Source: Acanthaster planci
Lineage: Eukaryota; Echinodermata; Asteroidea; Valvatida; Acanthasteridae
Length of the DNA: 64,000 nt
Assembly: GCF_001949145.1 (NCBI RefSeq)
Contig: NW_019091564.1
Span: forward strand, 172,728-236,727
Direction: 5' to 3'
Shown here: positions 31,001 through 40,900 of the stretch, in pieces
How positions within the stretch are numbered: the stretch's first letter is position 1
Layout of the letters: each line of letters starts with the position of its first letter
Program-made: the position numbers and the translations under genes
The notes under the pieces: model-generated
Seen by the model: only the letters and a program-made list of their open reading frames with translations
What the model was told of the DNA's origin: nothing
The model's database searches: none

Positions 31001-34000
31001 TAATTTTAAATGGTACTATTATAAGTCCGAAATTTTACAACAAAATTTTCGTTCAGATGGCTTTAGAATGTGTACAAAGTACGCTGATACACTATTTTGA
31101 AAATTCCACTCATTGTGAACTATTTGATCTGCGTCTATCCTTTCATTTTGCTCATGTTGTGTGGGGCAATACTCTCTTGAGACTCAAGACGCACAGAAAC
31201 GTTGAAAATAGCTAATTTTTTTCCCACTACATGTAGTTACATCTATGGCGAGCTGATGAGGGGCTATACCCCCTGGGTCAGAGGAATTTTACGTGTACTC
31301 AGTTCCGAGCATCCAAGGAATTGATGGCCTCGTGTGTGAACGTCAAGTACGTTGCACTTTTACTTGTATAATTTCAGCGCAGCCCATCATCACTCTTGTC
31401 ACGTGAGTGATGTACACTACCCCATAGACTGCTCCCGCCATCGAAAACGATATATCCCAGATGTAACTACACGACTGCAGAAAATTGCGCCCTCTGTTGA
31501 TTGAAATTTTCTTGGTATTGAAAGCACAGGTAATAAGCCACTTGCGAGTTAAATTTGAATAAAATCTGGTACACTGTGTTATCTGAATGCACAGAAACGT
31601 AACAATTTGAATTCCCCAGACTAAAGAAACTGTTGCTATACCTCGTAATTCGGGGCAAGCTTTTGCATAGCGACCACCATCTCTGGAATGGAGTGGTTCC
31701 TTTGTGACATTCTTATCCATTGAGAACAGTGTATTGTTGCAAGGCGTCTCTTATGTAACTAAGCAAAAGCGTGCCCCAAATCACGAGGTATAGCAACAGT
31801 GGTTTTAGTATGGAGAATTCAAAATGTTATGTTCACATGAATTTAGAGAACAGAGTGTACCGGTACCAGATTTTATTCAAATTTAACTCGCAATTGGCTT
31901 ATTGCTCGCGTATTAGATAGTAACAACTTGAGCCAAGACTAGCCTGATTGTTGTACTGCCGTTCCATTCTATGAGGATCCATTCCATGTTGTTCCATTCC
32001 ATTCGATATTATTCCTTTCTATTCTGTGACGAGTCGAGATGTGAGGTAATGCGACGTGACACACGAGGTACATGGAGGTTCCTTAAAATCTGAAAACAAA
32101 AATTATCAGAGTGTATATGACAGTATTCGAATACAGCAGTCCGCAAGGGTAATTTGGATTCATAAGAACTTATAAACCCAACGCACTAAGGTATTGCTTC
32201 TCTTTCTTCTTTTTTTATCAGATCCTCCCCGGACGCTAGGTGATTTCACGTACAACGACAGTGCGACTTCGGAAATCCTTTTCGACGTCATGAGCAATAT
32301 GCAGTTCGAGGGAGTGTCGGTACTTACATTACACTTGCATCGCCCTTGTCCTATTTCAAATTGTAAACAGACAGAAAATGGAATTTTTTAATTCGCTTGA
32401 AGGGGCTTGGGAATTTAATTCTTAAAGTGATTGGTAAGTCTTAGGCAGAAACCCTTTAAATGTGGGCTTGCCATCCTCTATAGAGGTGGGCACCGTCGGA
32501 AGAATGGCTTCTCCGGCTTACTGACACAGGCTCGATGTTGACAGTGACAGTGCACAAACCGTGCGATGGGAGCAGTAACCCGCTGCGTTAAACCTGAGCG
32601 ATTTCTCACGTAATCCTGGGCTGAGAGTGCGCAATTTGGCTGATCAGTGGTCTTATTATAAGTTCGAGCCTCACGGCAAGGTCGAGGGCTTCCTTTTCGT
32701 GCCTTCAGGTTTTTTTCTCGTTTGGGAAAAAAGACAGTGATCGAGCATCACATTGCTGACTGATGGGAACACGTCACTGCCCAGCGGCAGCAAATGTTTT
32801 CAGTACACATCGGTACGCATTTTATTATCGTCCATTGCCAGTTGATTCCGACACGGCCCTTGTCATAACGATAAAAATACAAAACCCGGGATTAGCATGT
32901 GCTTCAAGCTACACAACATTGTCTTTTATTGTAGGGCCCGGTTCAGTTCGACAGCAAAGGTAATCGGGTCGGTTTGCTACAACTGCTCCAAATCAGAGGT
33001 ATGATGACCGAACAAGATCGGTGATTACATCACAAATATCCATTGTTTATTTGTCAGTGGCAATTAAATAGGGACACACCTTCCATGGATTCGATTTGAT
33101 GCAAAATCAGATTGAAGTTGTAGGCCTACTGTTTTGCTGTACTTTATTGTAACAGGTCTCCAGACTCTTCGTGTCGGCATCGTTGACCCTACTGTTGGTG
33201 CAGGCAAGGAGCTACAAGTGAAAGGTTACCCACCCATAGTTTGGCCAGGTGCCTTAACGTTGATTACTTTGTACTAAGTAAGCGAACTGTTTCACTACAA
33301 TGTTTTATCCAGAGCTGACAATCCAGGATCCAGAGAAAGACTCAAACGAACCATCCAGAAACAAAATTACGTAGATATTAAGACAAGGGTAGACAGGCAC
33401 ATGTCATGTACATATGTATTTCAGTTATAATGTATTTGGCCGACAACGGTGTTTTAGACAAAAGTATGTAATATTGTTTAGTTTTCTTCTTTGAAATTTG
33501 AGGAAGTCTTTTTTTATTTCTGGAATCCAGGTGGTGCGCCCCCAATTGATTTCATAATTGAGCGGGAAGACCGACAAACTATCAAACAGCCTGTGTTTGT
33601 GACTGGCACCGTTTTCGCAACGCTGGGAATCGTGCTGGCTTCTTGTTTCTTAGCTTTCAACATTCGTTATAGGAAAAAACGGTCTGATATTGGATTATAA
33701 AATAAGATTGACTTTCTTTATTATATTTCTTTAGGGAGTACTCTTATGTGTTTCTTAAGTTACAAGCGCTTTTGAATAACCACTGACTGCTGTAAGTGTA
33801 TATAGCTCTTCACTCAGGATTGGTGTTGGATATTACACTCAACAATGGATCGAATTTAGTTGCTATCTTTGGTGTAGTCAATTAGATTGTCCAGTGAGCT
33901 TTCTACTAGTTTTGATTACAGTCAAAATAGTTGAATTGCTTGACCGTCTCCGTCACCATCCCGCCAATATCTTCGTTCACAGGGTGATTAAGATGTCTAG

Positions 34001-37000
34001 CCCCAACATGAACAACGTGATGCTGATTGGTGGAATGTTAGCCTACGTCTCCATCATCTGCCAGGGTGTGGATACGGCTATTGTATCCACTCCGACCTTT
34101 GTGTGGATGTGTAAGGTAGATGCTGGTTGATTTCGATGATTGAAAGATTCAGACAACTTATTGCTTGTCAAAATGCAAAGATCAATGGAAATGGAACGAA
34201 CACACACATACACACATGGCAGCAAAAGGGCAATCTGGTATGAACCGGAAAAGAGCCATTGGCGAGATTTCCCCCCTGTACTTTTTTTCTCATATTACTG
34301 CAGTACGTTTCTTTCAGGAGCTGAGCCTTGGTAGTTGTCTTAGAGTAACTCTATGCGGTCATTTTAACACCCATTTGGTAAAGATCAGACTTACTATTGT
34401 TTTTCCGAGACAAGGTCAGCCAAATTTAAAACCATATACTACAGCCTCTGTGTTGCTCGATATACGCGGGCTGGCACGCGTGTAGCACTGACCTTCAGAA
34501 TGACCGTAACAGCAAAACCGTTGTGTTTGATCAATTTCAAACTTTGCATATGTAATGATAAGCAGTGTCTTTACATGCTAATTTTCAAAAACATCCAGCA
34601 TGGCTCAGCCGAGTTCTTTGTGGAGCGGAGTCCCCCCCCCCGGCTGTGAGATGGTCCAAAATTACCCGGCTCTTTGAGGGTTAAGTCAGTAGTTGAATGT
34701 ACACCTTTGAATCATTACAGTGACTTCAGTTAGAGCTTGATTGTATTGTAAACTGCAGGCAAAGACGTGGTTCCTGGCGATAGGTTTTTCAGCTGCCTTT
34801 GGCGCCATGTTTAGCAAGACGTGGCGTGTGCACAAGATCTTCACCAGAAAGACGGTCATGAAAATGGTAGGAAGGGGGTAGGCCTAGCTGGAATACCAGT
34901 ACTTGAGGAGAAGCGCACATTTATTTAAAGAACAATTTGAATGATAAATGATGTGGTGTCTTTACAAACATGCAGCTTTGACGAGATCCTTTTGTGACGT
35001 CTAGGAATGTGTATTTGTTTACAAGCATGCATGACTGACACAATGTAGCAGACGTTTTTGAAGATCCTGCTCACCCACAACATCTGAGCATGTTTCGTTG
35101 CTCTTTATAACTCGAGAAAAAAACTGCCACACACTGCTTTCAAACCGTTTTGTGCATGTATCTGCCCTAACATACAAGAAATGGATGGCATGATAATAGA
35201 CAACGTTGCAGTCGAGACCTCTTACGACCATAAAAAGACCTCAATGGACTATCCCAAGACGACAGCAAGCAGTATTGTAGTCGAGACCATCACAAGACTA
35301 GACACGAGACCATCACAAGACTAGACACAAGACAATGCACAAGACCAGTCATAAGTAACAGGATGTACGATGAAAAAAGGAATGCTTTTGTTGCAGTTCA
35401 TTTGAAAGCTTGCGACTTGAATTCAGATGGGAGATCTTGTGTTGGTCTTGTGTGGTCTTGTGAAGGTCTTAAGTGGTCTCGACTGCAACCCTGGCAGCAA
35501 GACATCAAGTCAGAAGCTATTCAAAATGAACCACAACAAAACCTTTCCTTTTTCCTTGCTCTTCCTGTTTCTTGTGACTACTCTTCTGAACAGTCTTAAG
35601 ATTATCGACGATTCTTACAATAGAAGGACACTCTCTTAAAGTATTTCCTTTCTGCAATCCTACAGGTGCTTAAAGACACCCGCTTGTTGAGCTTTGTAGC
35701 TGTTTTGATTGTCGTTGATATCCTAATTCTCACTCTATGGAATGTACTGGATCCAGTGACGGCAGCTGAAATTTACGGAAGTAAAGTGGTATGCTGCTCT
35801 GTTTCGTTTATACCGCTAATTGGCCAATCAAAAATCAATTACCGTGTGGTTAGCAAATTCTATTAGTGTCGTATTTAAACTAAGGCGAAATTTCTGCAGG
35901 GCGCCTGGAGATGCAACATTTTGCACTGCACGAGCCACCGACAGTTGATGGACCCTATGGCTTGCACATGGGTTGTGAATATTTCAAATGTGCAGAACCT
36001 TGGCACCGATCTCTGCCCTGAGGTGGGGTGCCTCCTTGTATATAAAGTTACGTTTACGCCACTAAATTAAATCAAATCGGGACTGTGACTTGAAGGAACT
36101 GAAGAAGCCATCATTTTATGGAATGAAGCTGTCAGTATACAGCAGCTGTTGCCATTATACGAAGACGATTATGATCATCATAGACTAAAAAGACTAAAAA
36201 GACAAAAAAGAAATTTTCATATTCAATTTGGAAACGAGCATGGAATCGTAAGTTGTAAATATAAATGACGTTTGTTGATCGGGATTTTTGCTCCACACAG
36301 ATTTTAAATTATGACGTTCTGACCATTTCACAGGTTGATACCGATAACGACGATATCGTGTACACACCGATCCGTATGATTTGCGAATCAAGGAACCAGA
36401 CCTACTGGATCGGTACCTTCTACATCATTAATGGCCTCCTGCTGATATTTGGAGCATTTTTGGCCTGGGAGACTAGGAAAGTCACTATTCCGGCGCTGAA
36501 CGACTCCAAATACATCGGTACGCTGAAGTTTAAAATTCTGCGTCAAAAACTGTGCTTTTCCTTCGTCAATAAGTTGTATTTGATCTAATGCTTATTTCTA
36601 CCGATCTATTAGCCGTTTCTGAGCATCCATGCATGACTAAAAAGGAAGATAATAGTCCCGTCCAATTTTCAACGACATTACTCCCAATTTCATCTTCAGG
36701 TGTTTGTGTCTACAATATCTTGATCCTGTCTTTAGTGGGCGCCCCAGTCTCCTTCCTTCTGGAGGAGCGAAATGCCAATTACGCTCTAGTATCTACCTCG
36801 ATCTGGCTGGCCACTACCCTCACACTCTGTGTGGTCTTCGTCCCAAAGGTAAGTGTATATCAACTTAATTATACAATAAAGTCATTCACGAAGCCCAAAC
36901 CAACGTTTTCTGATACATGTGAGGATTTCTTTCTTATAGTATTTGCTCCTTGTTGCACGCTTAAATTTTTTACAACGTGCTGCATCGTGTAATTTTTTTC

Positions 37001-37923
37001 CTTTAGTTATGTCCAGATTCCATATCGACGTAGACGCAGAGACTACCGCCCATCAATTCCCAATGATACACAGTCACATGGAAACGCTTTATCGCAAACA
37101 AAGACGCAGACAGATGGGAAAGTTAATTTTTTTTCAACTAGACTGTCTTGGTCGAGTCGTCGGAGTAGGCCCATCTAAGCACGCACGCTGCCGTGACGGC
37201 CATACAACGATGTCTCTTGTGCTTGATTGAACCACGTATTTTGCCCGTTTTCCGCACATGAATGAAGATTACACGCCAGCTCCCAAATACAAACAAATAC
37301 ATCGATCGAGAGTACCACCATATGGCTTCAAAATGTGGTTAAGGTACCTAAAAGGACATTTCAACTGCACGAAAATTTTCGGGGTTTCGGAGTCTCTTCC
37401 CAGATTGTCTGCGTGTCAACATCTAATTACGTACTGTCTCCTTCGTTACAACCCTAATAAAAGAGGGTTTAAATGCTCACTCTTTCCAGGTACGGACGAG
37501 AAACGACGTGCAACCGACAAAAAGTGACGTAGCATCTCACTCGAATCAGCCGGGCAGCAGCTCCTCTGAGTCGCAGGAGTTGAAGCTGCTCCGTCAGCAG
37601 TTACAACAGTTGAAGCAGAACTGCAAATGTTCGGTAAGAACAAAGATTAGCTGATGGACAGGTGGACAAGCACTGACATTAAATTCTGGTTTCCTTGGCT
37701 GGAATTTACCAGATAGTAATGGAGACGAAAAGTTCGGCATCCAGTGCTCAGCTGCTTTGATATGGTCTTAACTGGTGTACATGGGTTTCAACTCAAGAAA
37801 GAGAGCCCGCCTAATATAAAGTGTTTCTCTAACTCTCTGCAGAACCTCGGCGGAGTGGAATACGTGGGCCGGGCTACAGGAGAACCCACCACTAGTTCAA
37901 GTACACAAGGCAGCCTACTATAG
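18839..37923 (+). CDS. GABA-B receptor-like class C GPCR (subunit 2-like), complete, 18 exons, 792 aa
   Basis: Predicted plasma-membrane receptor: signal peptide (about residues 1-20), Venus-flytrap domain (about 26-440), seven helices (about 452-718) and a short tail with a leucine-rich heptad segment ([17 protein letters not shown]). It lacks the cysteine-rich domain, as GABA-B receptors do. The membrane half is GABBR2-like: [48 protein letters not shown]. The ectodomain is mixed: GSSS-like serines S128-S131, Tyr226 and Trp254 resemble GABBR1, but Phe152 and Tyr325 sit where GABBR1 has GABA-contacting His and Glu. All 18 exons join in frame: 18839-19066, 20879-21019, 24496-24666, 28222-28323, 29192-29306, 29477-29625, 29902-30046, 32222-32319, 32935-32998, 33156-33248, 33531-33681, 33983-34115, 34759-34866, 35666-35788, 36334-36517, 36700-36848, 37490-37633, 37843-37923. 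No orthologue name is assigned because GABBR-like genes are multiplied in such animals. Confidence 0.93.
19520..19890 (-). mobile_element. tRNA-derived SINE in GABA-B-like intron 1
   Basis: On the minus strand a box-B match (gagttcgattcccgg, 19808-19822) follows a weak box-A-like stretch (taggggagtctggttgg, near 19863-19880). A conserved-looking body with ggattgggttttcagtccct and gggttttcctcccacctcta follows, then an AT-rich tail to about 19520. The head, body and tail order fits a polymerase-III-driven SINE rather than a tRNA gene, as no cloverleaf can be formed over 72 bases. Boundaries are approximate. Confidence 0.65.
20834..20859 (+). repeat. 13-bp tandem repeat before exon 2 acceptor
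   Basis: catagtccactgt occurs twice in direct succession, ending 20 bases before the exon 2 start of the GABA-B-like gene, where a branch point would normally lie. Confidence 0.9.
20879..21019 (+). CDS. GABA-B-like exon 2
   Basis: 47 codons, [16 protein letters not shown] through [12 protein letters not shown] to HHWNLIQ. Corresponds to the CDPG...GCSSVS...MWNLI block of GABBR1. Acceptor aatgcag, donor gtaacg, phase 0. Confidence 0.93.
21102..21246. mobile_element. 145-bp hairpin MITE-like element in GABA-B-like intron 2
   Basis: Two inverted arms of about 65 bases (left begins attagtgcgcctccaagaga, right ends ttcttggtggcgcactattg) flank a loop of roughly 14 bases. The arms share ggccaatca/tgattggcc and the tgtcgaccc/gggtcgaca core. 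No coding capacity. It starts about 80 bases after the exon 2 donor. Confidence 0.85.
23201..23618. mobile_element. Non-autonomous TIR DNA element
   Basis: Inverted termini of about 27 bases: actaccgtaacatggggtaa at the left (23201) and ttaccccatttacggtagt at the right (ending 23618). A further internal gggtaactttggtcacc copy sits near 23441. The 418-bp interior has no transposase-like frame. The target duplication is unclear. Confidence 0.7.
24496..24666 (+). CDS. GABA-B-like exon 3
   Basis: 57 codons: [27 protein letters not shown]..., [17 protein letters not shown]. Aligns without gaps to the SYGSSSPALSN...FFRTHPS region of GABBR1. Acceptor tttaag, donor gtaagc. Confidence 0.93.
25105..25977 (+). 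repeat. Spaced direct repeat (about 65 bp, two copies)
   Basis: 25105-25165 and 25912-25977 share acagtaa...tttttcgt..c.agagtgc.gtgtctcat and cagcct.ggaaaccaaa. The 750 bases between them show no further similarity. Possibly ends of an older element or two copies of a dispersed repeat. Confidence 0.6.
27356..27540 (+). repeat. Dispersed repeat family, copy 1
   Basis: Shares, in order: gagtaaggg, ggagagaacccccc, tttgtgttggtcact, aggaatct, gtaacaatagtct, gtgtatagggattggaca and gggggtacccct with 44229-44446 (opposite strand), and a weaker version with 56311-56498. No coding capacity; family unknown to me. Confidence 0.8.
28132..28180 (+). mobile_element. Short SINE-like remnant (copy A)
   Basis: accgctttataagatcgagc then ctgcaaggtcggg and a T-run resembles the 32634-32720 stretch (ttataagttcgagcctcacg then gcaaggtcgaggg). 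The shared ttcgagcc/atcgagcc resembles a pol III box B. Weak evidence. Confidence 0.35.
28222..28323 (+). CDS. GABA-B-like exon 4
   Basis: 34 codons, [20 protein letters not shown] then [14 protein letters not shown], equivalent to the [22 protein letters not shown] part of GABBR1. Acceptor tcaaag, donor gtatgt. Confidence 0.92.
28630..28995 (+). repeat. GACTCG-rich degenerate satellite
   Basis: Many spaced copies of gactcg/gactcgag/gacttgag variants in GABA-B-like intron 4 (for example gtgactcgtgactgggactc). A simple repeat decayed by substitutions; no coding sense. Confidence 0.8.
29192..29306 (+). CDS. GABA-B-like exon 5
   Basis: 38 codons plus one base: [38 protein letters not shown]. 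Tyr226 in GNFY aligns with the GABBR1 ligand-site Tyr. Acceptor ggtag, donor gtatac. Confidence 0.93.
29477..29625 (+). CDS. GABA-B-like exon 6
   Basis: 149 nt, [20 protein letters not shown] then [14 protein letters not shown], ending SVAGL. Contains the conserved GW pair and a D-C-T motif (INCTVDEM in GABBR1). Acceptor tttaag, donor gtaagt. Confidence 0.92.
29902..30046 (+). CDS. GABA-B-like exon 7
   Basis: 48 codons plus one base, [20 protein letters not shown], then [20 protein letters not shown]. The YD.VW.LALAL motif is family-typical; Tyr325 aligns with the GABA-contacting Glu of GABBR1. Acceptor caatcag, donor gtatac. Confidence 0.92.
30047..32221 (+). other. GABA-B-like intron 7
   Basis: 2.2 kb without an additional exon. 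Contains the inverted repeat at 31529-31906. Nothing else recognised. Confidence 0.65.
31529..31906. mobile_element. 378-bp inverted-repeat element in intron 7
   Basis: Arm 31529-31670 begins gtaataagccacttgcgagt; arm 31759-31906 is its diverged inverse, ending actcgcaattggcttattgc. The long shared cores aaatttgaataaaatctggt and ctgttgctatacctcgt mark it. Spacer about 88 bases. No coding capacity; MITE/foldback-like. Confidence 0.85.
32222..32319 (+). CDS. GABA-B-like exon 8
   Basis: 98 nt: [20 protein letters not shown] then [13 protein letters not shown], equivalent to [28 protein letters not shown]-type sequence. Acceptor tatcag, donor gtactt. Confidence 0.92.
32634..32720 (+). mobile_element. 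SINE-like fragment (copy B)
   Basis: atttggctgatcagtggtct resembles a box A and ataagttcgagcctc a box B, about 20 bases apart, followed by a T-rich tail. Too short a spacing and too diverged for a tRNA gene. Related to copy A at 28132. Confidence 0.35.
32935..32998 (+). CDS. GABA-B-like exon 9
   Basis: 64 nt: [20 protein letters not shown] and R, the G.V.FD..G.R strand of the flytrap. Acceptor tgtag, donor gtatga, phase 1 out. Confidence 0.9.
33156..33248 (+). CDS. GABA-B-like exon 10
   Basis: 93 nt: [20 protein letters not shown] then [11 protein letters not shown]; the I.WPGG-type end of the ectodomain. Acceptor aacag, donor gtgcct. Confidence 0.9.
33531..33681 (+). CDS. GABA-B-like exon 11: TM1
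   Basis: 151 nt: [18 protein letters not shown] linker, then the first helix [20 protein letters not shown] followed by [10 protein letters not shown]. Acceptor atccag, donor gtctga, phase 2 out. Confidence 0.93.
33983..34115 (+). CDS. GABA-B-like exon 12: TM2
   Basis: 133 nt: [30 protein letters not shown], then WMCK with the conserved extracellular Cys. KMSSP.MNN...GGMLSY is a GABBR2 hallmark. Acceptor tcacag, donor gtagat. Confidence 0.94.
34759..34866 (+). CDS. GABA-B-like exon 13: TM3
   Basis: 36 codons: [36 protein letters not shown]; nearly identical in pattern to GABBR2 TTAFGAMFAKTWRVHAIF. Acceptor ctgcag, donor gtagga. Confidence 0.95.
35200..35492. mobile_element. Inverted-repeat element with internal short repeats, intron 13
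   Basis: Ends are inverse: aacgttgcagtcgagacctc near 35201 and ggtctcgactgcaacc near 35478. Inside, accatcacaagactagacac is tandemly duplicated (35287-35330), and variants of caagac/gtcttg recur on both sides. Non-coding. Confidence 0.7.
35666..35788 (+). CDS. GABA-B-like exon 14: TM4
   Basis: 41 codons: [40 protein letters not shown]. Equivalent to [20 protein letters not shown]...VDPL of GABBR2. Acceptor ctacag, donor gtatgc. Confidence 0.94.
36334..36517 (+). CDS. GABA-B-like exon 15: ECL2, TM5, ICL3
   Basis: 184 nt: [60 protein letters not shown]. The last segment is the GABBR2 third-loop signature associated with G-protein coupling. Acceptor tcacag, donor gtacgc. Confidence 0.95.
36700..36848 (+). 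CDS. GABA-B-like exon 16: TM6-TM7
   Basis: 149 nt: [20 protein letters not shown], then [20 protein letters not shown] and PK. Acceptor cttcag, donor gtaagt, phase 0 out. Confidence 0.95.
37490..37633 (+). CDS. GABA-B-like exon 17: tail with heptad segment
   Basis: 48 codons: [18 protein letters not shown], a Ser-rich linker, then [20 protein letters not shown]. The leucine spacing fits a short coiled coil, as used for GB1/GB2 pairing, but it is only about two to three heptads. Acceptor ttccag, donor gtaaga. Confidence 0.88.
37843..37923 (+). CDS. GABA-B-like exon 18: C-terminus and stop
   Basis: 26 codons plus [29 protein letters not shown]. Acceptor ctgcag. The tail is far shorter than the vertebrate GABBR2 tail (human protein about 941 residues). 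A possible AATAAA lies at 38531-38536. Confidence 0.85.
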   Translation, partial: NLGGVEYVGRATGEPTTSSSTQGSLL

Positions 37924-40900
37924 GTTGCCCGGTATACATGCCTATATGCACACCCTGGATGTACACCTCGCATTGCCTTGACACCACATCCACTTTGGCT
38001 TCACTTGGGATAAACAAAACCAAACAACTTCACGACGCTGTATACAAGCTTGATTGTGGTATTATTACATTGTACTTTACGGTATTGCAGTTTATCTTAT
38101 TCTGTTAATTCCGTCGTAATATGTATCATGTTGTGTTGTTTTATAGAATACATTACCATATCAACCGTATTGTATAAAGAGTTCAGTGTATGCTTTGGCT
38201 ATAGCTTCATTTTATTTTCTAGTGTCCTTCATTTCAGTTATTGGTTCAACCACTTAGTACTGAGGCTGAGTACGAAATGTCCCGCGCCACGGTGGTCTTC
38301 ATTCAGTGCAGAAATTTGTAGGCCCATGGACTCCTAGTCTTACGGGTCAACCGCATACATTCCAGTAATTCCGGTGGTTTGAATTGTGTTGTGAGGTTTC
38401 GTCAGGGTGTTAATCGCCCCTTTTTATCTTCAAATGGTTTTACAGATTCAAGAAATACAATGCAGTAATTTATACACTAAAAGAGCAAAGCTTGCTAATT
38501 AAGGTCCACGTTTACGATAACATAAAGGAAAATAAATGTTTTTGCTGTGACGTATAGGCCTACAGCTCTTCTTACGATGTACACCTGAGTGGGATTTTGT
38601 GGTCCTGTAACTGAGATCTCCCGCTGATTGAAGTGAAAAGAAGAGACAGGCCGAACCGGAAGGTAACACGCGACTTAGGTATTTATCCAATGGGAGCTGG
38701 CAGTCAGTAGGTGCGCAATAGCTAGTGTAAAATGTGCCCAAGAAGGCCGAACTCAAATAGAAAACCACCGACTCGTGAAAAGGAATGCTACGTGAATGTC
38801 AAATTTAGCCACAAAGTGTTGCTAGTAACCTCCTGTTCCTTTTTACACAAGATTTCTCAATTTTAGAAGTTTTCCCAGAACGACGAGATACTGCACATGA
38901 CAGACCAGAAACTAGAGTACGCAACCCAGTCAATTTCATCTAGCTAGATTTTTTCAACTGTCATGAGTTTTAGACACCGTTTGTGCAGCGCGATCGATGT
39001 ATTCATGTTCACGTGTACAACCACGTACCAAATGCCAGTTACGCAGGCACCTGGAGTATGTACTGACGTACGTTATGCATGGCACTGTACAGGTACATGT
39101 GGTGCACATGTGGTTCACATGTAACGTCTGGGCTATGCTGTGAACTCGTACGTCTCCTCGCAGTGTTATAATCGTGGCAAATAGACATCGGTTTAAGTAA
39201 TGAACTTCCTATGAACTTAACACACTAATCGTCTTCGTCTTTCATTCCCGAAGCACTGTATTCAACGCCCACAAGGTTATACGATTAATGCGGGAATTTA
39301 GGTAATCTGTGTTGAGTGTTGGTCGATATGCAAACGCGTCCAGTCGGGAAGAGAAAAAAATCTTGGGAAAAACTGTCAACAAATCTGAAACCTCCACACC
39401 TCTCTCCACCTCAGCCCACTTGTGAAAATGTTCAATAAAACGTCAAATTCCTTGTTTCAGGCCTTCAAAAATCGTGCCAAAAGGTCAACTACTGCTCAAG
39501 AAAAGAGCTGTAGACAGAAAACACTAGCTTTTGTTTGCCCACTCTGTTGCTATAATTTTGATTTTTATCTTCACAAAATATGATATGAATGGGCCTAATT
39601 CTACCATGTAAGTATTTTGGTCCGATATTTTTATTTTCAATAAGTGAAAAAAAAGTGAAATGAAACAGCTGCTTGCATGGCACGAATTCTCACAGCCTCA
39701 TTACGTATGTAAATTATCCTCAAATTGGTCATGCGTAGTTCAAAATTTCCCCACTGAACTAGTCTGGATATCAAATCCGATGATTCTGACTATTCTCGTC
39801 GAATCAAGGGTCCGGTATCACCAATGTCCACGTGCCCAAAACAGGAGTAATTCCTCCAGTTTCCGAAAATAGCCAAAATACTCTGAACTCATCCCATCCT
39901 CATTAGAATAGCATCGTTGATGTTCGGGCATTTTCTCCGGCCGTGTCTGTACGCATAAATTGATATGATATTTTTCTTTTACTTGCTCTTCACGTGCCAC
40001 ACAGTGATCCTCCCTTCCTACGCATTTTTTTTTAGTTTCATTCATGTTTTCAAAGTGATCACCAACATTTAACAGCCTGCACGTACACCTAAACATTTGC
40101 CTTGCACAGATAGTTAAGGAAATACGTCACAAGGGATCACATCTAACGACGCGCGGAGCATTGTGGGTAAATGTCTACCAGGCACGCAAGCTCACTCAAG
40201 GGGTTACACCATAGAGCAAGGAAAGCGGCGGTTAGCAATTTTACTTTTTTTTTCTTTTTCTTCCTCATTGCTGAAAATATTCTTACACTTAATTCGTTCA
40301 TCCAAAATTGATCAAGATAACCAGTGATTTGAAATATATCACCAAAAGACACGTGATCAGTCACGGTGATACTTAGTGAAAAGATAAATTACAACGGTGA
40401 CTATACCAAGGCCATGTTTTTATAATATAGCAGACACTTTGCCCCTGCCGAAGGGTTTCCCGGCATTGGTGAACCGAAAATATAAATAACGCTTCGCTAA
40501 CAGGAAGTGATAACCTCGCGATCACAGGTCGTGCACGATATAGCTAATCACACTGCAAAGCCCCTTCCTAGAGCCCTGTCCGGGGGCTTAGTGACGAGCG
40601 AAATCGAAACATAGGATCCACCCAGGGCTTTCCTTGTGACCTTTGACATGTTGAGGTATGATCTATTTATATCCGTGGGTGATACCAGACCCAAGACTTT
40701 ATCAAGAGTCTTTGGAAATCTTTGGTCAGAGAACCAGACTACGTCGAAGCATGCATGCGTCGTTGCTATGTAAAATCACGCCCTGGCTACATACCAGCCT
40801 GGTTCCGTCACCAAGCCTTAATTTCCAAAATCTCCATCGGTTTTAAAGTTATTAGAAAATAAAAATCAAAGCAACCATTTTGGAAACCTATGTATGCTGT

